Shown: positions 1-12,820 of the stretch, piece by piece | Position numbering within the stretch: position 1 is the stretch's first letter | How the letters are laid out: every line of letters begins with the position of its first letter | NCBI GenBank assembly: GCA_961205875.1 | Contig: OY540810.1 | Span: forward strand, 8,556,001 to 8,620,000 | Length of the DNA stretch: 64,000 bases | Source of the DNA: Sialis fuliginosa | Lineage: Eukaryota; Arthropoda; Insecta; Megaloptera; Sialidae | Direction: 5' to 3' | The notes under the pieces: generated by a model | What the model saw: only the letters and a program-made list of their open reading frames with translations | Told to the model about the DNA's origin: nothing | Databases searched by the model: none | Program-made: the position numbers and the translations under genes

Positions 1-1474
1 AAAATGATATCGTAAAGCAGATAGATATTATTTAATTAATTTTAAAAAGTCGAAATTCATATTAAGTAAGATTTAGGGCCTTTATTGTTAAAATGATAAA
101 TCACATAAACAATATTGGAACATTTTATATTTATTATAATAAATTAAATTAAATATTAGTTCATGCAGACGCATATTAAGTAATGATTTTAAATTGTTAA
201 AATAATAAACATATACAATAAATCTACGATATTATTTAATCATTTAATAACATATTACTTCAGACGTGTATTAGGTACAATAAAAAATTGTAGGTACGAA
301 CCTACAACTATCGAGAATGATTCAAAAATTTTTATTATATATTTGCATCTGAAGTATTTTATAACATCTGTTTCTGAGCCAAAATTGGTTGATTCACCTT
401 ATTTATGTTTATATTTCCTACATTGCCGGCTATCAGTTAGGTAGTCTATACAATGCTTAGGAAATGTATGTAAATAAATCTATTTCATAGATTACCTAGT
501 GATTTTAGGTATTCTATAAAATACCTAGGAATTCTATACATTGCCGTATTTCATACATTGCCGGTAACATATAGAATAAAAATATAGGAATCCGTAACAA
601 TATATCATTGGAAATTATTGACATCGCATTATTTATAAAGGGAGAATTTAATTCACGAATGTCGAGATATAATATACGGTTTAATTGAAGAGATTAATAA
701 GCGATTTATAGAGTTTATAGGCACCTGTTTTTATTGGCTAACACCAGTTCGAAGAGAATGTTGGGTAATGTAACCTGACACCAAGTTAAGTGGATATTAA
801 ATGATATTGGGTATAAAATATATGTGGAAATTTAAACGCGGGTATGTTACAACCCCCTATTAATTAACCAGAATTCGTTATTAATTACTTAGAATAAATC
901 TCAGGCCTGTATTTACTCAAACTTGTGAAAGAGGTTGATGTTTTTATTTATGTTTTATTTCTTTTATATAAGACGCTTAGTTGCCATAATGATGATTAAA
1001 GATAAGATTTGATAATTTTGAGACAAGATGAGTTATTTAAAAAACTTCTACTTTTTAATAAATGATAATAACCAACAATATTTATAATTGATTTTAAATC
1101 GGCTTTTACTAACCTGTGTTTATGGATTGTTTTATTATGTCCTATTAATAATATTATTTTATTACCAACCATAGGCGTCTTAAGAGAGGGTGCAAGAAGT
1201 ACACTGCACCCGCGCCAGAATCTAGGAAGTTTTTTTAATTCGAATTTTTTTTCACTTAATTAAGGCAGTTTTTAATTTTCCGTATACTTGTAATTCGAAA
1301 AAATGTGTGAATTTTTATAAATACCTGTATACATTATATAAATTTATACATGTGTCAATTTTTTAAGAGACTTTATTGAAAACAATTAACAACTAGTTGG
1401 TAACATAATATCTTTTCATGTCTTATTTGTGTTTGCAAAAAAAAAAATAGAAACGTTTGATATACAGAAAACGA
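1..1474. other. AT-rich intergenic stretch, no gene seen
   Basis: No coding region or RNA gene is recognisable on either strand. The only local pattern is a short motif (ACATTGCCG) that occurs three times between about 419 and 562. Confidence 0.6.
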
Positions 1475-1482
1475 CTTCCACA

Positions 1483-1656
1483 CAATGGCGTAACCAGAGG
1501 GGGTGGCAGGGGAGCTGCCCCCCTGCAATGTTGTAACCAAATTGTTGTAACATATAATAAATATATATATTATGTAAAAGGTATGTTATATTTCAATGGC
1601 CCCTCCATAAAAAAAATTACCCCCTCCCCCTTAAAAAAATCCTGGTCACGTCATTT
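1483..1656 (+). mobile_element. hAT-type MITE with 8-bp target duplication
   Basis: The 174-bp element is bounded by a perfect 8-bp direct repeat CTTCCACA (1475-1482 and 1657-1664). Its imperfect terminal inverted repeats are CAATGGCGTAACCAG on the left and AAATGACGTGACCAG when the right end is read inward. The 8-bp duplication and xAxTGGCGTA-like ends fit the hAT superfamily. There is no coding capacity. A short open frame over it is incidental. Confidence 0.8.
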
Positions 1657-1749
1657 CTTCCACATTTTCTTGTGTTAAAATAACGAATTTGTGTCGTTTG
1701 AGTTTTAAAACTGCCTGAAAACTCAAATAAAATTATCGTTCGTGTGGAA

Positions 1750-2027
1750 TACAGGTTAGGTAAAAACAGATTTCTGTTATGAAAAAACAGGTTTATAGAT
1801 TCGCATTTGCATGTTAGATGTGGCTAAAAAAGTTTAACCTATAACGCGTACGAGTGTCACACACCCATTTTTTTATCTAATATTTTTTTCAGGATTATTA
1901 TGTCCTTTCTCAAGATGCAAATAATCTTCCTGCAAAATTTCATCAAAATCGGTTTTAACAATTTAGCTGTGAAAATGTAACAAGCAGACAGACAGAGACA
2001 CCTTTGCATTTATAATATTAGTATGGA
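1750..2027 (-). mobile_element. Helitron-derived fragment (5' end at 2027)
   Basis: Read on the minus strand it begins TC + CATACTAATATTATAAATG, preceded by A, then GTCTGTCTG-like and 'aaatcggttttgatgaaattttg'-type sequence. This is the 5' terminus I associate with lepidopteran Helitrons. No 3' hairpin/CTRR end is evident, so the copy appears truncated near 1750. Related pieces lie at 38840-39055, 62515-62740 and 62966-63305. Confidence 0.6.
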
Positions 2028-3577
2028 TAACACAATTCTCAAAATTATAATTAAATTTTAATTTTACCAACGATTTTGATATACTTTACAACGGATATAA
2101 CTACATAACAAAGGGTTTGAAATTTTAATACGTAAAACTAGACTATATTATTATTATTTAAAGACTATTTAACGATGTATGGTTCCAGAGTACTATGTCG
2201 CCAAACTGGAGACAAGAATTTGGTAGGTAACCTAGAACCGCCCCTGTTACCAGCAACTAATTAATACAAATAAAGTACCTACCTATAGAAATTATGCATG
2301 TATGATAGTTGCTCGTTGTTAATTAAAAAGTTTGAACTTCTAATTATAAATTACTTACAAGTATTTTTAAATAAAAAAATAAAAAACAATATAGAAAACT
2401 ATAACGAACATAAAACGGTTTTTAAATAAACATTTAAACAAATAAAACGATAACCATGCAAAACAAGTTTCTTTTAAACTTTTTTATATCTTATAAAAAT
2501 GAACTAAAGAAAGTTACACGAGTTTTCTACATAGTGTATACATTCCATATTAAGTGTAGAGTGTAGGAGAACATTATTTTTATGATTTTGAACACAGAGT
2601 ATTTAATATATAAACTATAAAATAAATGTTTATTCGCTGAAAAGTTTGAAATCGCTATTTAATTCTAAAAACACAGAACGGTTGTAAAATCAATACAAAC
2701 TTCTGATAGCAAATGTATATAGTTGCTATTTTCAACATCTCTTTGACGAATAAAAGCAGAAAGATGTAAACATAAAGGAAAGAAGATTAAAAAGGGTCCG
2801 GTGAAAGAAAATGTCGTAAAATATATGAAAATATATTGAAAGTGGAAAATTTGCCTAAGTTAGCTTCGGAAAAATGATTTAAAGAGGAATATTCCAGGTA
2901 TTTTGTTTTGAGCTAATATTATATTACCTCAAGATAACCTTTCACATATTTTATTTGGTATGCTTGAAAGATATTAATTTCTGTTAATTAAACTGTAAAT
3001 ATTTATCAGTTCTGAATAAGAATTTATTTTCATACCCATTTTTATTAAATACTTTACATTCTTGCAAAAATTCTTTAAAAAAAACATTCAAATATCTACA
3101 TTTAATTAAAAAATTATATTTAATTATTATTAATAATTTTATAATACGTATAATAGAGAGATTAGCATTTTGAAGTGATGCATTCGGGAAGTGTTTTTTT
3201 TTATATGTTCGAAGATGAGTTGAAAATCGAAAAAGTTAAGAAAATCGGCCAAGTGCGTCCTGAGAAAATTGTGCATTTTTGATACATTTGGAGTGTATGG
3301 CTACACTGTTTTTGAAATATCTCCGGTTACATTCCAAACGCATCCTAAGTCCTAGCCTAAAAAAAAAAAAAGTTGCCGAAAAACTTTTTTTATCACTAAT
3401 AATGCAATAATTAACGTTAAAATCAAGGGATTTTTACGAAAATGGGAGGAAATATATATATTTATGTTAAAATACGTAATGAAATTTTCAAAAAACATTT
3501 TTAATTTTTACGTCTACAATCGGCCAATTTATTAAAAAATTATATTTAATTGTTATTAAATAATTAATTTTGTAATA
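2028..3577. other. AT-rich intergenic stretch, nothing recognised
   Basis: No supported gene, RNA or complete repeat. A segment starting near 3238 (CGGCCAAGTGCGTCC) resembles a widespread lepidopteran interspersed repeat, but its borders cannot be set. Confidence 0.5.
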
Positions 3578-3700
3578 CGTAGGGGAGATACGCAATTAAC
3601 GGACAATTTCCATTCCATCAAAACAATCTGAACGAATGAATTCAAATTTTGTTGTACTTATCACTAATTGTAGCTTCATAGATTCCATAAAGATGGCATT
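3578..3700 (+). repeat. Interspersed repeat end, inverted copy near 61.0-61.14 kb
   Basis: The block starting TAGGGGAGATACGCAATTAA matches in inverted orientation the block ending at about 61142. The similarity continues through the CATTCCATC and ACAAAATTTGAATT-like segments and the 'catctttatgg' segment. It is probably one terminus of a TIR element. The partner end is not found here. Confidence 0.5.
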
Positions 3701-5128
3701 TACCTAGCGCCATTTGTTATGTTTGTACAGTACATATTGACAATATAAGTTTTCGTCGTAAAAAAAAAACTAAAAAAAATAGGTTTTTGAAAAAGATTCC
3801 AAAGGTGAAATATAACACTTATTGTACTTTTGATGTTTTGTGTAATATTGCATATATTTGATTCAAACATTAATGGTAAATTACTTTTCAAATCTTATTT
3901 CTGTGTAGGTGAAGAAATAATTTTAAAGGTTACTTACACATTAAATCGGGCGTTTATTTAATAAGTAATGTTGATTGTAAAAATTAAATAGTAATGTTGA
4001 CTGCCTAAAATGTCTTAAATGCAATAAATAGGCTCATGTTAAATGACTACGTGACTTATTTTGCAATAGATAATTATAAACAATTAGACATGATGAAACA
4101 AAATTTTAAAATTAAGAACCTATAATTAGCAATCATACAAATACTAGATTAAAAATAACTATAGATCTCAAAATATGTCTAATTAAAACTATGTTTAATT
4201 TGAATTAAGTTATATTTGACGCCCACTGTCCTTTTCAATGCGAATGCTGTCATGAGATGGACAGTAAGTTTATGAACATTTTAAGAAACTCAATTGATTA
4301 GAGAAAGTTGTAATGTAGTTGATTTTTTTTATGTTTATAATTTTAATAATGTCAATCTGAAATGTCCGCTTCATTGTATATATTCCCTATATCATTTTAA
4401 CTGTATTACATATAATGCAATAAATATATTATGTTTAACATCAAACATGCCAAAACCACAAAATCCAATTAATAATTAATTCCATAGTTAGCAACTATTA
4501 AATAAATTAAAATTTAATCTCTTTAGTTAATTAAGTTTTCGCAAAGATTTTGTTAAAATCTATAAAACACAAACCACAATTTAATTAGAACAACTGTTTG
4601 TGAACATTTTATGATATGAAGAAGATATAATCGTTTACAGATATATTTAAAACTAATTTTGTTGTAAAAGGTTATTCCATATGTGTAGAATTTTAATAGA
4701 GTTAATATTATTAGTTAATTACAAAACTGCAAAAATATAATTTTTCAGGAGAGCGGTAAGATTTTTGTTTTGTTCAGATCTCATTAAATATTACCATTTA
4801 TTTTAACGTTTTTCTCGAATGAATATCATAGATATTAGAATATTTATTAGAAAATTCCCAAAAATGTCAGTTATTATGTTGTGATCTAAGAGCATCGGTG
4901 TCTGTTTGCCTTTATAGCGGTACCATGGGGTAACATCGGGAGGAAGAATGCAACAAAATATGCAACTTTTTGAAAGCTTATACCTCCGGAACTATATAAT
5001 AGTCGAAAATGCCATAACCCTTAAATTCAGTAGTAAAAAAAGTTTTTCTAATTTTCATTTTGTACATATAACCGACCTAAATAATCATTAATATTGTACA
5101 TAATATTTTTCAGGGTTATATATAATTG
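3701..5128. other. AT-rich intergenic stretch
   Basis: No supported feature. Short open frames here have no recognisable motif and lie in strongly AT-rich sequence. Confidence 0.5.
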
Positions 5129-5518
5129 CACTAAAAATTTGTTAGTATACATTTTGTACACTCGAACATAAATTTTAATAATATATTGCACTAAATTTTA
5201 ACTCGTATTGAAGAATATACCGGTATGACGTCACAATTGTCATAATATACATACATAGTTATTCAGAATAAAGTTGATGCTCTAATAATACAAACGTTAA
5301 ATGTCCTTGGTTAGGACAATCTATTGAGGCAAAGGGAGGTTGGTTAGTTTTGGTTAGGTAAAAATATGGAAAATCACAATAAATATATCAAAAATATTTA
5401 ATATATAAATAATCATCAACAAATTACATTAAAAATATCAAAACATCAGAGAGATCATTCAGTGTAAAGGATTAAAAATATTCGAGTGAACAAAGGGCAT
5501 GCTATCAAATTTGCAGTG
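5129..5518. mobile_element. CACTG-ended MITE, copy 1
   Basis: Terminal inverted repeats begin CACTAAAAATTTG on the left and CACTGCAAATTTG on the right (read inward). They continue through a conserved CACTCGAACATAAATTT / CACTCGAATATTTTT segment. A second copy lies at 19213-19617 with the same internal sequence (for example GTCCTTGGTTAGGACAATC), and a fragment at about 53690-53760. Homology continues some 40 bp past the right end, so the true borders may be wider. Confidence 0.65.
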
Positions 5519-8029
5519 AAATGATTTAATAAAAAGTGCGTTTAAATACAAACCATTTTTTTTAAATAAAAAGAAAGTGACAATAGACATATACGTTGTT
5601 ATTTGTATCGTATTTGCTACTGTGTCGCTAGTCGTCTTACAGTTAAAAAGTCATTAAATAATATTATGTGTTATATGGCATTATCTTAATTTGAAGGTTA
5701 TTTATATATTATCCATTAATCAACAATCTTTTGCAAAATGTTCTTCTACCTAGTACGGAATTTGTAAACATTTATTTGATTTTATCATTTTACAAGAATG
5801 TCTATCGTTTTACGCAATCTATTAGACTTCAGTTTGAAGTAATTTTGAAATCGAAAGCTTGTGTGAAATCCTTTACGACAGTTGACTTCCGGAATATGTG
5901 GGAAAATTATCATAATTTTATTTTTTTAATCTTCGACCTTCCCAAAAGAGCTTTCGTTGAAAATGTATTTATTAACCCTAAGACTGTGCTGCCTAACCTT
6001 ATCGGTTATTTTTTAAAAATAATTTGACAATAAAGACACGTGTTTTTTTCAGTAGCTGTTTTTATGATTAGTTTTATAAAGAAAAGACGAAACTTACCTA
6101 ATATAATATATGTATGTATATATTATATAATATAATATAACTATCGTTACATACCAGCCCCTAACACTTGAAATCACTTCTTAAAAATAATATAAACACA
6201 TGCGGGTTTGACAGACTTGACGCAGCCACTAACGTCATGAGATAGGGCACCATCACATAAGGGTTAAAAAAAGAAATTGTATAAGAGAGTTAGTTCATGC
6301 CGGCAGCGAGTTATGTGTAGGAGGCGTTCGCTTAAAGACCCACATGTTCAAAGATCCCTGAACTTATAAAAAATTGTTATGATGATTTAATCTTTAACTC
6401 TCACGTAACTGTCATTACTTTCGTCGTTGATTGTTTCATGTATTAATATAGTTTGTACAATGAAAGATGACCTGTTTAAACATTACCGAAGCGGTCTTCT
6501 CTGGTGATATGAACTATAATTAAAATATCATTAGTTAACTTATACTTCTTTAGGTGCACCACGTACAATTTTTTCCTGGGCAGTGAATAAGTTCAATTCG
6601 AGTGAACAAGGGAGATAAAACTATCTTCGAAAATACATAACGCTCTCACTCTCTTAGTGGCTTACTACTACTATATGCTTTTCTTTGTCAGATTAGCTCG
6701 AAGCGCGTGTTATATTATTTCGTGTTACGTTAATATTATTATACATTTAGGATTTCGTTAGATATTATATTATGTTTTATGTTTATGTTAATGGTTTTTG
6801 GAGTGATCAAATTACTTAAATAGGTATTTAATTATGGCGAACTAAATATTTTCTTGTTTCAAATATTTTTTCCCGAAACTAAGATTTTAATATTTGAAAG
6901 AAATATTTTATCACAGGTTAATTTTTCGTAGTTGTTTTTCAGTCACGTCAAAGAAGTATAACTTCTACCGCGTGTACATAAGAACAGTAATCCTTTCATT
7001 TAGCGGTTAATTGGATCCATGAATACAGCGCGTAAAAAACCGCTTTACATAAATAAAATATTTAAAAAAAATTATATTCAAAAATTATTTAAAAAGAATG
7101 ACAGAACATGGAAGTTATGTATCCATACCGATATTTTAACTAATTCCACCCTTTTTTCAAACTTTTTCAACCGTGTAAAAGTGAATACGCGTAAATTGAG
7201 AAATTATTGTACACACACTCACTTTTTAAAATAAGATGTAGGGTGGAAATTTGATTTTGCATTTAGGGCCTTTCTAATGCCTAATCCAGCACTGTTGTTG
7301 CGAGTGCCCGGCCCTGGATATGTACAGTGTTATGATAGTAACATTCCGTGTAAAATCTTTCTGTAACTTGCGCGTTGCCATCTCTCGGGGACAGCGAGAG
7401 GCACTCTAGCGAAACAAGGATATGCATATTTTATATCTGTACCAGGTATATAGACAAGAACGAAAATGCTTTAGAGAACTTTTTCTGCCACGAATTATTT
7501 ATCTGTTATACAATTATGGGGCGAAATATTATTACCGAAAGACTAAAAACAACGCATTCCCCGAATTTACTTGAATATTTCAGTTTCATTCGTGTCATGA
7601 TGATGGCTTCTTCAATGTAAATTAATTTATTAGATACGTACAATTTAGAATGGGAGTAATTTCATTATTGTAATTTACAACATTCTTTGAATGACTCTAT
7701 GGGATTCTTGATGTACTTTTCAGAAGAGTTTTCACAGCTCAATATGTTTATTAAAAACTTATTATTAGTTACAAAACTAATAACATTTTCACTTTGATGA
7801 AAGTTAATTAAATACACTATTTTTTTAATATTTATTAATTACTAATAACCATGTAACTGACTAGCGGTGTAATGAGAATTTTTTTTCAAGGGGGGAGGTT
7901 GGGTAAAAATTGTTTTTCTCATTATAAAAAGTGACTACGTATACCTTTGGGGTAGGAAAAGTGGAATGTTTATATTGTGTTTTGATAAATAAATATCAAA
8001 AATTGTACCGTGTATTAGGGCATACAAAA
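5519..8029. other. AT-rich intergenic stretch, no gene supported
   Basis: Several open frames of 60-98 codons occur (for example 5731-6027 and 7019-7234). None shows a domain, splice context or compositional change supporting translation. Confidence 0.5.
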
Positions 8030-8106
8030 ACCCGATAAAATTACAAAAACCGGTTTTCGGTTTTTCATAAAGTGAAAAACCGGTTAACCGGTTTTTAGTC
8101 GGGTTT
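8030..8106. repeat. CCGGTT palindromic cluster, possible TIR-element end
   Basis: A dense cluster of inverted CCGGTT words includes the perfect palindrome AACCGGTTAACCGGTT and the inverted pair ACCGGTTTTCGGTTTT. It sits just inside TAGGGCATACAAAAACCCG, which has the layout of a hAT terminus followed by subterminal repeats, as in the element at 57082. The opposite end was not found. Confidence 0.4.
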
Positions 8107-9654
8107 TTAAAAAATATTTTAAACTATTTAAATAAAATAATAAATTAATATTAAAAAAATAAAACTTATTTAACTATACCTTTTAAGTTCAAACTGAGAC
8201 TATACAATTTCAAATTGGGAACAACCAATTTCAAAATATTTCAATAACAGTCAATAATGGGAAATAAGGTTTTAAACAAATGTATTAATATATGTAGTTT
8301 ATGTAGTATATAAACCAATTTGACTTTCTTATAAGCATTTAAGAATTTGATTTTGATCGTTCATTGCATTTAGATTTACAATATTTTTTACTCAGACTGT
8401 TAAATTTTGAGTATTGACATTTTTTCCGTAGAGTGCCTATTTTTCGAGATATTTGAAAGTTTCAGGTTAAAAAAACACGCGGTATAACAATAAAAATATA
8501 TAAATAAAATCTATTCAAGAATCTATATTAATTTACAACAAAATCAAATTACCCTGAATACAACATTTCTGGTAGCACTTTGTCAATGAGTGGGGTGTAG
8601 CAAACGAAGCTCCAAGACAAAATACTGTGTAAGCAATTATTTAAGCTAACTAATTAATGCTTTATGGGAGTTTGGTTATAGATAATACCACGTTGGCAAT
8701 ACAATACGGTCCATTGTGAGCGAATTTCATAATTATAATTTCATACACCACTGGATTATACAACACAAAAATCAATGGTAGGGTATATTGTTTACATATT
8801 AAATTCTTTGTGTATATGGGGTTTGAAATTATTTTTAGATTGGGATCTTCAAAATTTATTATTTTATGTAATGAAGAATATCAGAACGTATTGCTTGTTT
8901 GCTTTGTTTTTATAAGGTTTGGGATGTTGTTTTTGGCTAAAAATGTATTTCCTGGTAAGGTTTTTTTTTATTAAGAGAGTTTTTATTAAAATGTAATATT
9001 AGATAACTGTTGAAATTAACATTCTACTAACAAACATATTTACATAATTATATCTTATAGTTATATAGGTACAGGTGTCCAATTTTAACCTATCACCTCC
9101 TTTATTTTTTTCTATCAATTAAATCAAAAAAAGTTGTTTAGTTTTGGACAGCCAAAATGACGTTATTAATTTTTGATTTGGTGGACTTCTATAGGGTCAA
9201 ATAAAGTCAACATTTTTTTTTTCAAATGGAAACCTATATTTTTTATTACGGTTACTTATTTTATGGAAAAAACAAGCAGATTTTGTATTATATAATTTTT
9301 AGTATGCTTTAACAACATAATTTTAGAGTTATATCTTAATTAAAAATATAGGTTTAAATTTGAAAAAAAAATGCTGACCTTATTTGACCCTGATGACGTC
9401 CACAGAAAAATAAAAATTAAATTATATTTTTAATTTTAATTATAGGTATTTTTTATGTTAACTTTTTTAATGGAAACTTTTTGTTTTAAGAATCTGATCT
9501 TATGTGAAAATAATGAATAGCTTTCATTCGATACATTTTTTAATTTAAGGAAATTATTTAATGTCTTTTTTACTTCCTTTGGAAAGAACAATATTATTAT
9601 ATTTTATATTTTTTAATTCAAGGTGTTTTATATGTTTTTTTAATAGTAACTCTA
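8107..9654. other. AT-rich intergenic stretch
   Basis: Nothing recognisable on either strand. Confidence 0.45.
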
Positions 9655-9954
9655 ATGTCCGGTATTATAAAGGAGCTAACAAATTTGCAAGCTTGCAAGC
9701 ACTTTCAAATGGGGTATTAATTCTATGATAGTATCTATGGAATTTAGAGCAATTTTTATACAGTTGGCAACTCTGACCTTACAAAATAATTTTCATAATA
9801 TCACCACTGTTTTAATACCGTTGGTGTTTATATACCACGCGTGCGCGAAACTTGTCAAAAACTTCATGAAACTTTAAAGGAACTGACAGATAGGTTTGAT
9901 ACCTCATTTGAAAGTGCTTGCAAATTTTGTTAGCTCGTTTATAATACCGGACAT
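9655..9954. mobile_element. ATGTCCGG-ended MITE (family A), copy 1
   Basis: The 300-bp element has long terminal inverted repeats (about 60 bp). The left starts ATGTCCGGTATTATAAAGG and the right ends TTTATAATACCGGACAT. The AGCTAACAAATTT and CACTTTCAAATGGGGTATT-type segments are mirrored inside. Other copies lie at 11184-11490 and 25865-26125, with a fragment near 53925-54000. No clean target duplication is visible. Confidence 0.75.
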
Positions 9955-10020
9955 AAAAGTTTTTATCGTTTAGAAAACCATAAAAAAACACGCACATATA
10001 ATATATGCCTATCATAATCA

Positions 10021-10035
10021 CCCCCCCCCCCCCCC
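10021..10035 (+). repeat. Poly-C tract
   Basis: Fifteen consecutive C. Similar poly-C/G runs occur near 18241, 26540 and 28417. Confidence 0.9.
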
Positions 10036-10779
10036 TCCAAACCGAATAACTTTTATTAGACTATTATTTCTGAAACTTTTCAAAATATTTTTTTTAACAT
10101 TAACAATTTTTAATAACAGCAATATTTGAAAATTCAAAAAAACTAAAATTAGAAATGTCATATTTATAAATATGGAAAAAGTGTAATAATAAAAAATATT
10201 GTTTTATATTTTCACTTCGGTAAAAAATTATTCGTATTTTACCATATCTGTCTAATATATAAAAAAACAGACATTTCATATCTGTCGAAATTTCTAATAA
10301 AGAAATTAAAAATTGTCACAACACGAACGACAAAAACGAGAAATATCGACATTTAAATGGCAGATGATTCTTTTATTTTCGTTTTTATTTTTCATTTTTC
10401 GAACATCTTGATATACATTTTGAACTTTGTATAACATGTATGAATATATTACACACATGCACACACACACACAGCCCGAGTGACATTTCTATTTATAAAA
10501 TTCACCTGCTCTCAGATTTAAATCTGTCTACATAAATATTATATATCAACGTAAAAACTACTCTGCTTTAATGTTATATTACTGTAAAACCTGCAAGAGC
10601 AAGTGTACCGTTTCTGATTTTAGCTAGAAATAATAGTTTCTTGGAAACTAGAATAATACATATGTATCCTGCAGAAATAATCAGGGGTGCCACTATTTTT
10701 TTTTAAATATAAAATTCCATGTCTTTTTCAGGTTTTGCAAGTATAGGAAATTTAAAAAAAAATCGGTCAAGATATACAC
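10036..10779. other. AT-rich intergenic stretch with short AC repeat
   Basis: Contains a small (AC)n run around 10450-10472. No gene supported. Confidence 0.5.
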
Positions 10780-11180
10780 GGGTGTATGCCATAAGGGTAC
10801 CGAAGTACGTACTTCGTGGACTGTTTGGAGCCACTTATAGGTGCATTTATGAGTTAGAAAAAAATATAAAAATAGGGTCATATTCTACTAATTAAGATCT
10901 ACATTTTGACACCCCACATGCTTAGATATGAGATAAAAATATGACGCCCCTCCCAACTTCTTCAAATTTGCCATGGTATAAAAAAAAATATATTTTTGCC
11001 TAACTTTAGCTCCTTAGCCCCCCCCCTGAATAATTATTTTATCAAAAAAATTCTACATATTTTACTAGAGGGCATCATTTTACATGTTCAGTAAAATTTG
11101 CTTTGACTGAAAAGGACGGACAGACGGACGGACGGATGACAAAGTGAGATTAATATGGTTTCTTCGGATACCTAAAAATA
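10780..11180 (+). repeat. Old interspersed repeats with (GACG)n tract
   Basis: The segment around 10781-10860 is matched in inverted orientation near 48285-48360 (shared TGCCATAAGGGTAC/GTACCCTTATGG and TCCACGAAGTACGT-like words). It is followed by a repeat ending in a (GACG/GACA)n tract at about 11115-11136, a layout common in insect interspersed repeats. Family not assigned. Confidence 0.4.
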
Positions 11181-11183
11181 TAT

Positions 11184-11490
11184 ATGTCCGGTATTATAAA
11201 AGAGCTAACAAAATTTACTTGCTAGTAAGCATTTTCAAATGGGGTTTTAATAATATGATATTATCTGTGAATTTGTTTTGGAATTTAGAGCAGTGATACT
11301 TCAACTTATTATAACACAGTTGGCAACTGACCGTACAAAATAATTTTCATAACATCACCACTGTTTTAATACCGTTGGTGTTTTCTTGACACGTGTGCGT
11401 GAAATTTGTCAAACACTTCATGAAACATCAAAGGAACTGTCATATAAGTTTGATACCCCATTTAAATGTTCTTGCTAGCTAACAAAATTA
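11184..11490. mobile_element. ATGTCCGG-ended MITE (family A), copy 2, right end decayed
   Basis: Starts ATGTCCGGTATTATAAAAG and follows the order of the copy at 9655: AGCTAACAAAATTT, a CATTTTCAAATGGGG-like block, CATCACCACTGTTTTAATA and GATACCCCATTT. The terminal CCGGACAT is missing on the right, so this copy is truncated or mutated there. Confidence 0.65.
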
Positions 11491-12164
11491 GTTTAAATAT
11501 CTTCAATAATAATTAGTCGTATAACAAAATGATACTACTTCAATAGTTTTTGAAGTTGCTGATTATTTATTTGTTCAACAATTTACAAAATCAAAATGGA
11601 ACTTATTTTTTGTAAAAAATACAAATAGAGCTATTAAAAATTCCATGGCTTTTCCAGGATTTTTCAAGGATGATTCTATGCCTTTTTTTGTTTTTCAATG
11701 TTTTCCAGGTATGTGGCAGCCTTGAATAATATAACTATCACTTAATACAACAAAAAGTTAGATTATTCTATGACGTCTAGGAATACGAAAAATATTATAT
11801 TATTTACGTACATTTTCTCGATACTTTTGCAGTTGTTATTGTCGTATGTTATTGTATTTGTAGATATATGGTCTTTTTATTGAAAACAGTTATTTTTCTA
11901 CAAAGCAAAATATTTACTATATTTAGCAGCTTAATTTCTAAGAACAAAAATGTTATCTTTTGCCTTACTTAAACATTATTCAACTTTTGCATTTAAATTA
12001 TCGATATATGAAAAATGCAACAAGCTTTTTTGTTAACATTTTTTTAAGTTGAGATTAATCTAACCTGCCTAACAAGTTAATGTCGAAGATGTATCCTTTT
12101 ATATCGATCAAAACAAACAGCAATTTAATTCTTATGTATTTTGTGGTTTTGTTTTAATTATAAA
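11491..12164. other. AT-rich intergenic stretch
   Basis: Nothing recognised. Confidence 0.45.
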
Positions 12165-12400
12165 CTTTTGGCCCGCTCGCGGCTTCGCCCACGTTATATT
12201 CGTTTGGAACAATTATTTACCCCTATTAGGGTTGAAATTTGAAATATCGTGATTCACATGAATTTTAATTTCAATAGGAAAGTATTTTGCTTGAAATTTA
12301 CCTTTATTATTTATATAAACAGTTATGCAGATAAACAAATCAAAGTTTAAAAAGTTTAAGACTCTTTTCACCCCTTTAGAAATTTATTAGTAAGTACTAA
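12165..12400 (-). mobile_element. Helitron-like 3' end fragment
   Basis: On the minus strand the left border reads GGGCGAAGCCGCGAGCGGGC, a GC-rich hairpin of the type preceding the CTRR end of Helitrons. The final CTRR is degraded (CCAAAAGTTT). The inward extent is approximate. Confidence 0.4.
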
Positions 12401-12423
12401 TGTCATAAAAGGACATGTTTCAA

Positions 12424-12640
12424 GGTCCAGGAGTTTGGGCTGGGCGTTGATGAGTCAGTCACTAGGATTTCTTTATACTTATCTATCTGTACTATGGGCT
12501 TCAGAAGTCGTCTGCCATCCTAAAGGTCAGATCCCTTACAACAGATTCAAAAATATTAAGACAAACATCATCGGTTATCTTTTTCTAGGGCGGAGCTTAT
12601 ATAGTTACATTATTTTAAATACTAACATAAATATATGTTC
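12424..12640 (+). repeat. Interspersed repeat X, copy 1
   Basis: Shares CAACAGATTCAAAAATATT, ATCGGTTATCTTTTTCTAG and GGAGCTTATATAGTTACAT-type blocks with inverted copies at 45517-45690 and 53475-53570. Its left part (GGGCTGGGCGTTGATGAGTC) is also inverted near 60460-60500. The short open frame across it is part of the repeat. Confidence 0.6.
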
Positions 12641-12753
12641 ATTTCATTAATTAATTTTATATCAAGTTTAACAAATGTATTTAAATACTAAAATAAGGAA
12701 TATCAAATATTTATTACCACAAAATTTACTTATATAATTCACAATAGATTACA

Positions 12754-12782
12754 TCCTTAATATATATAAAGCTCAACGTCTC

Positions 12783-12820
<38 letters not shown>

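Noticed and set aside
5731..6027. 98-codon open frame in AT-rich DNA
   Set aside because: No recognisable motif, no splice sites fitting a gene, amino acids typical of AT-rich random sequence.
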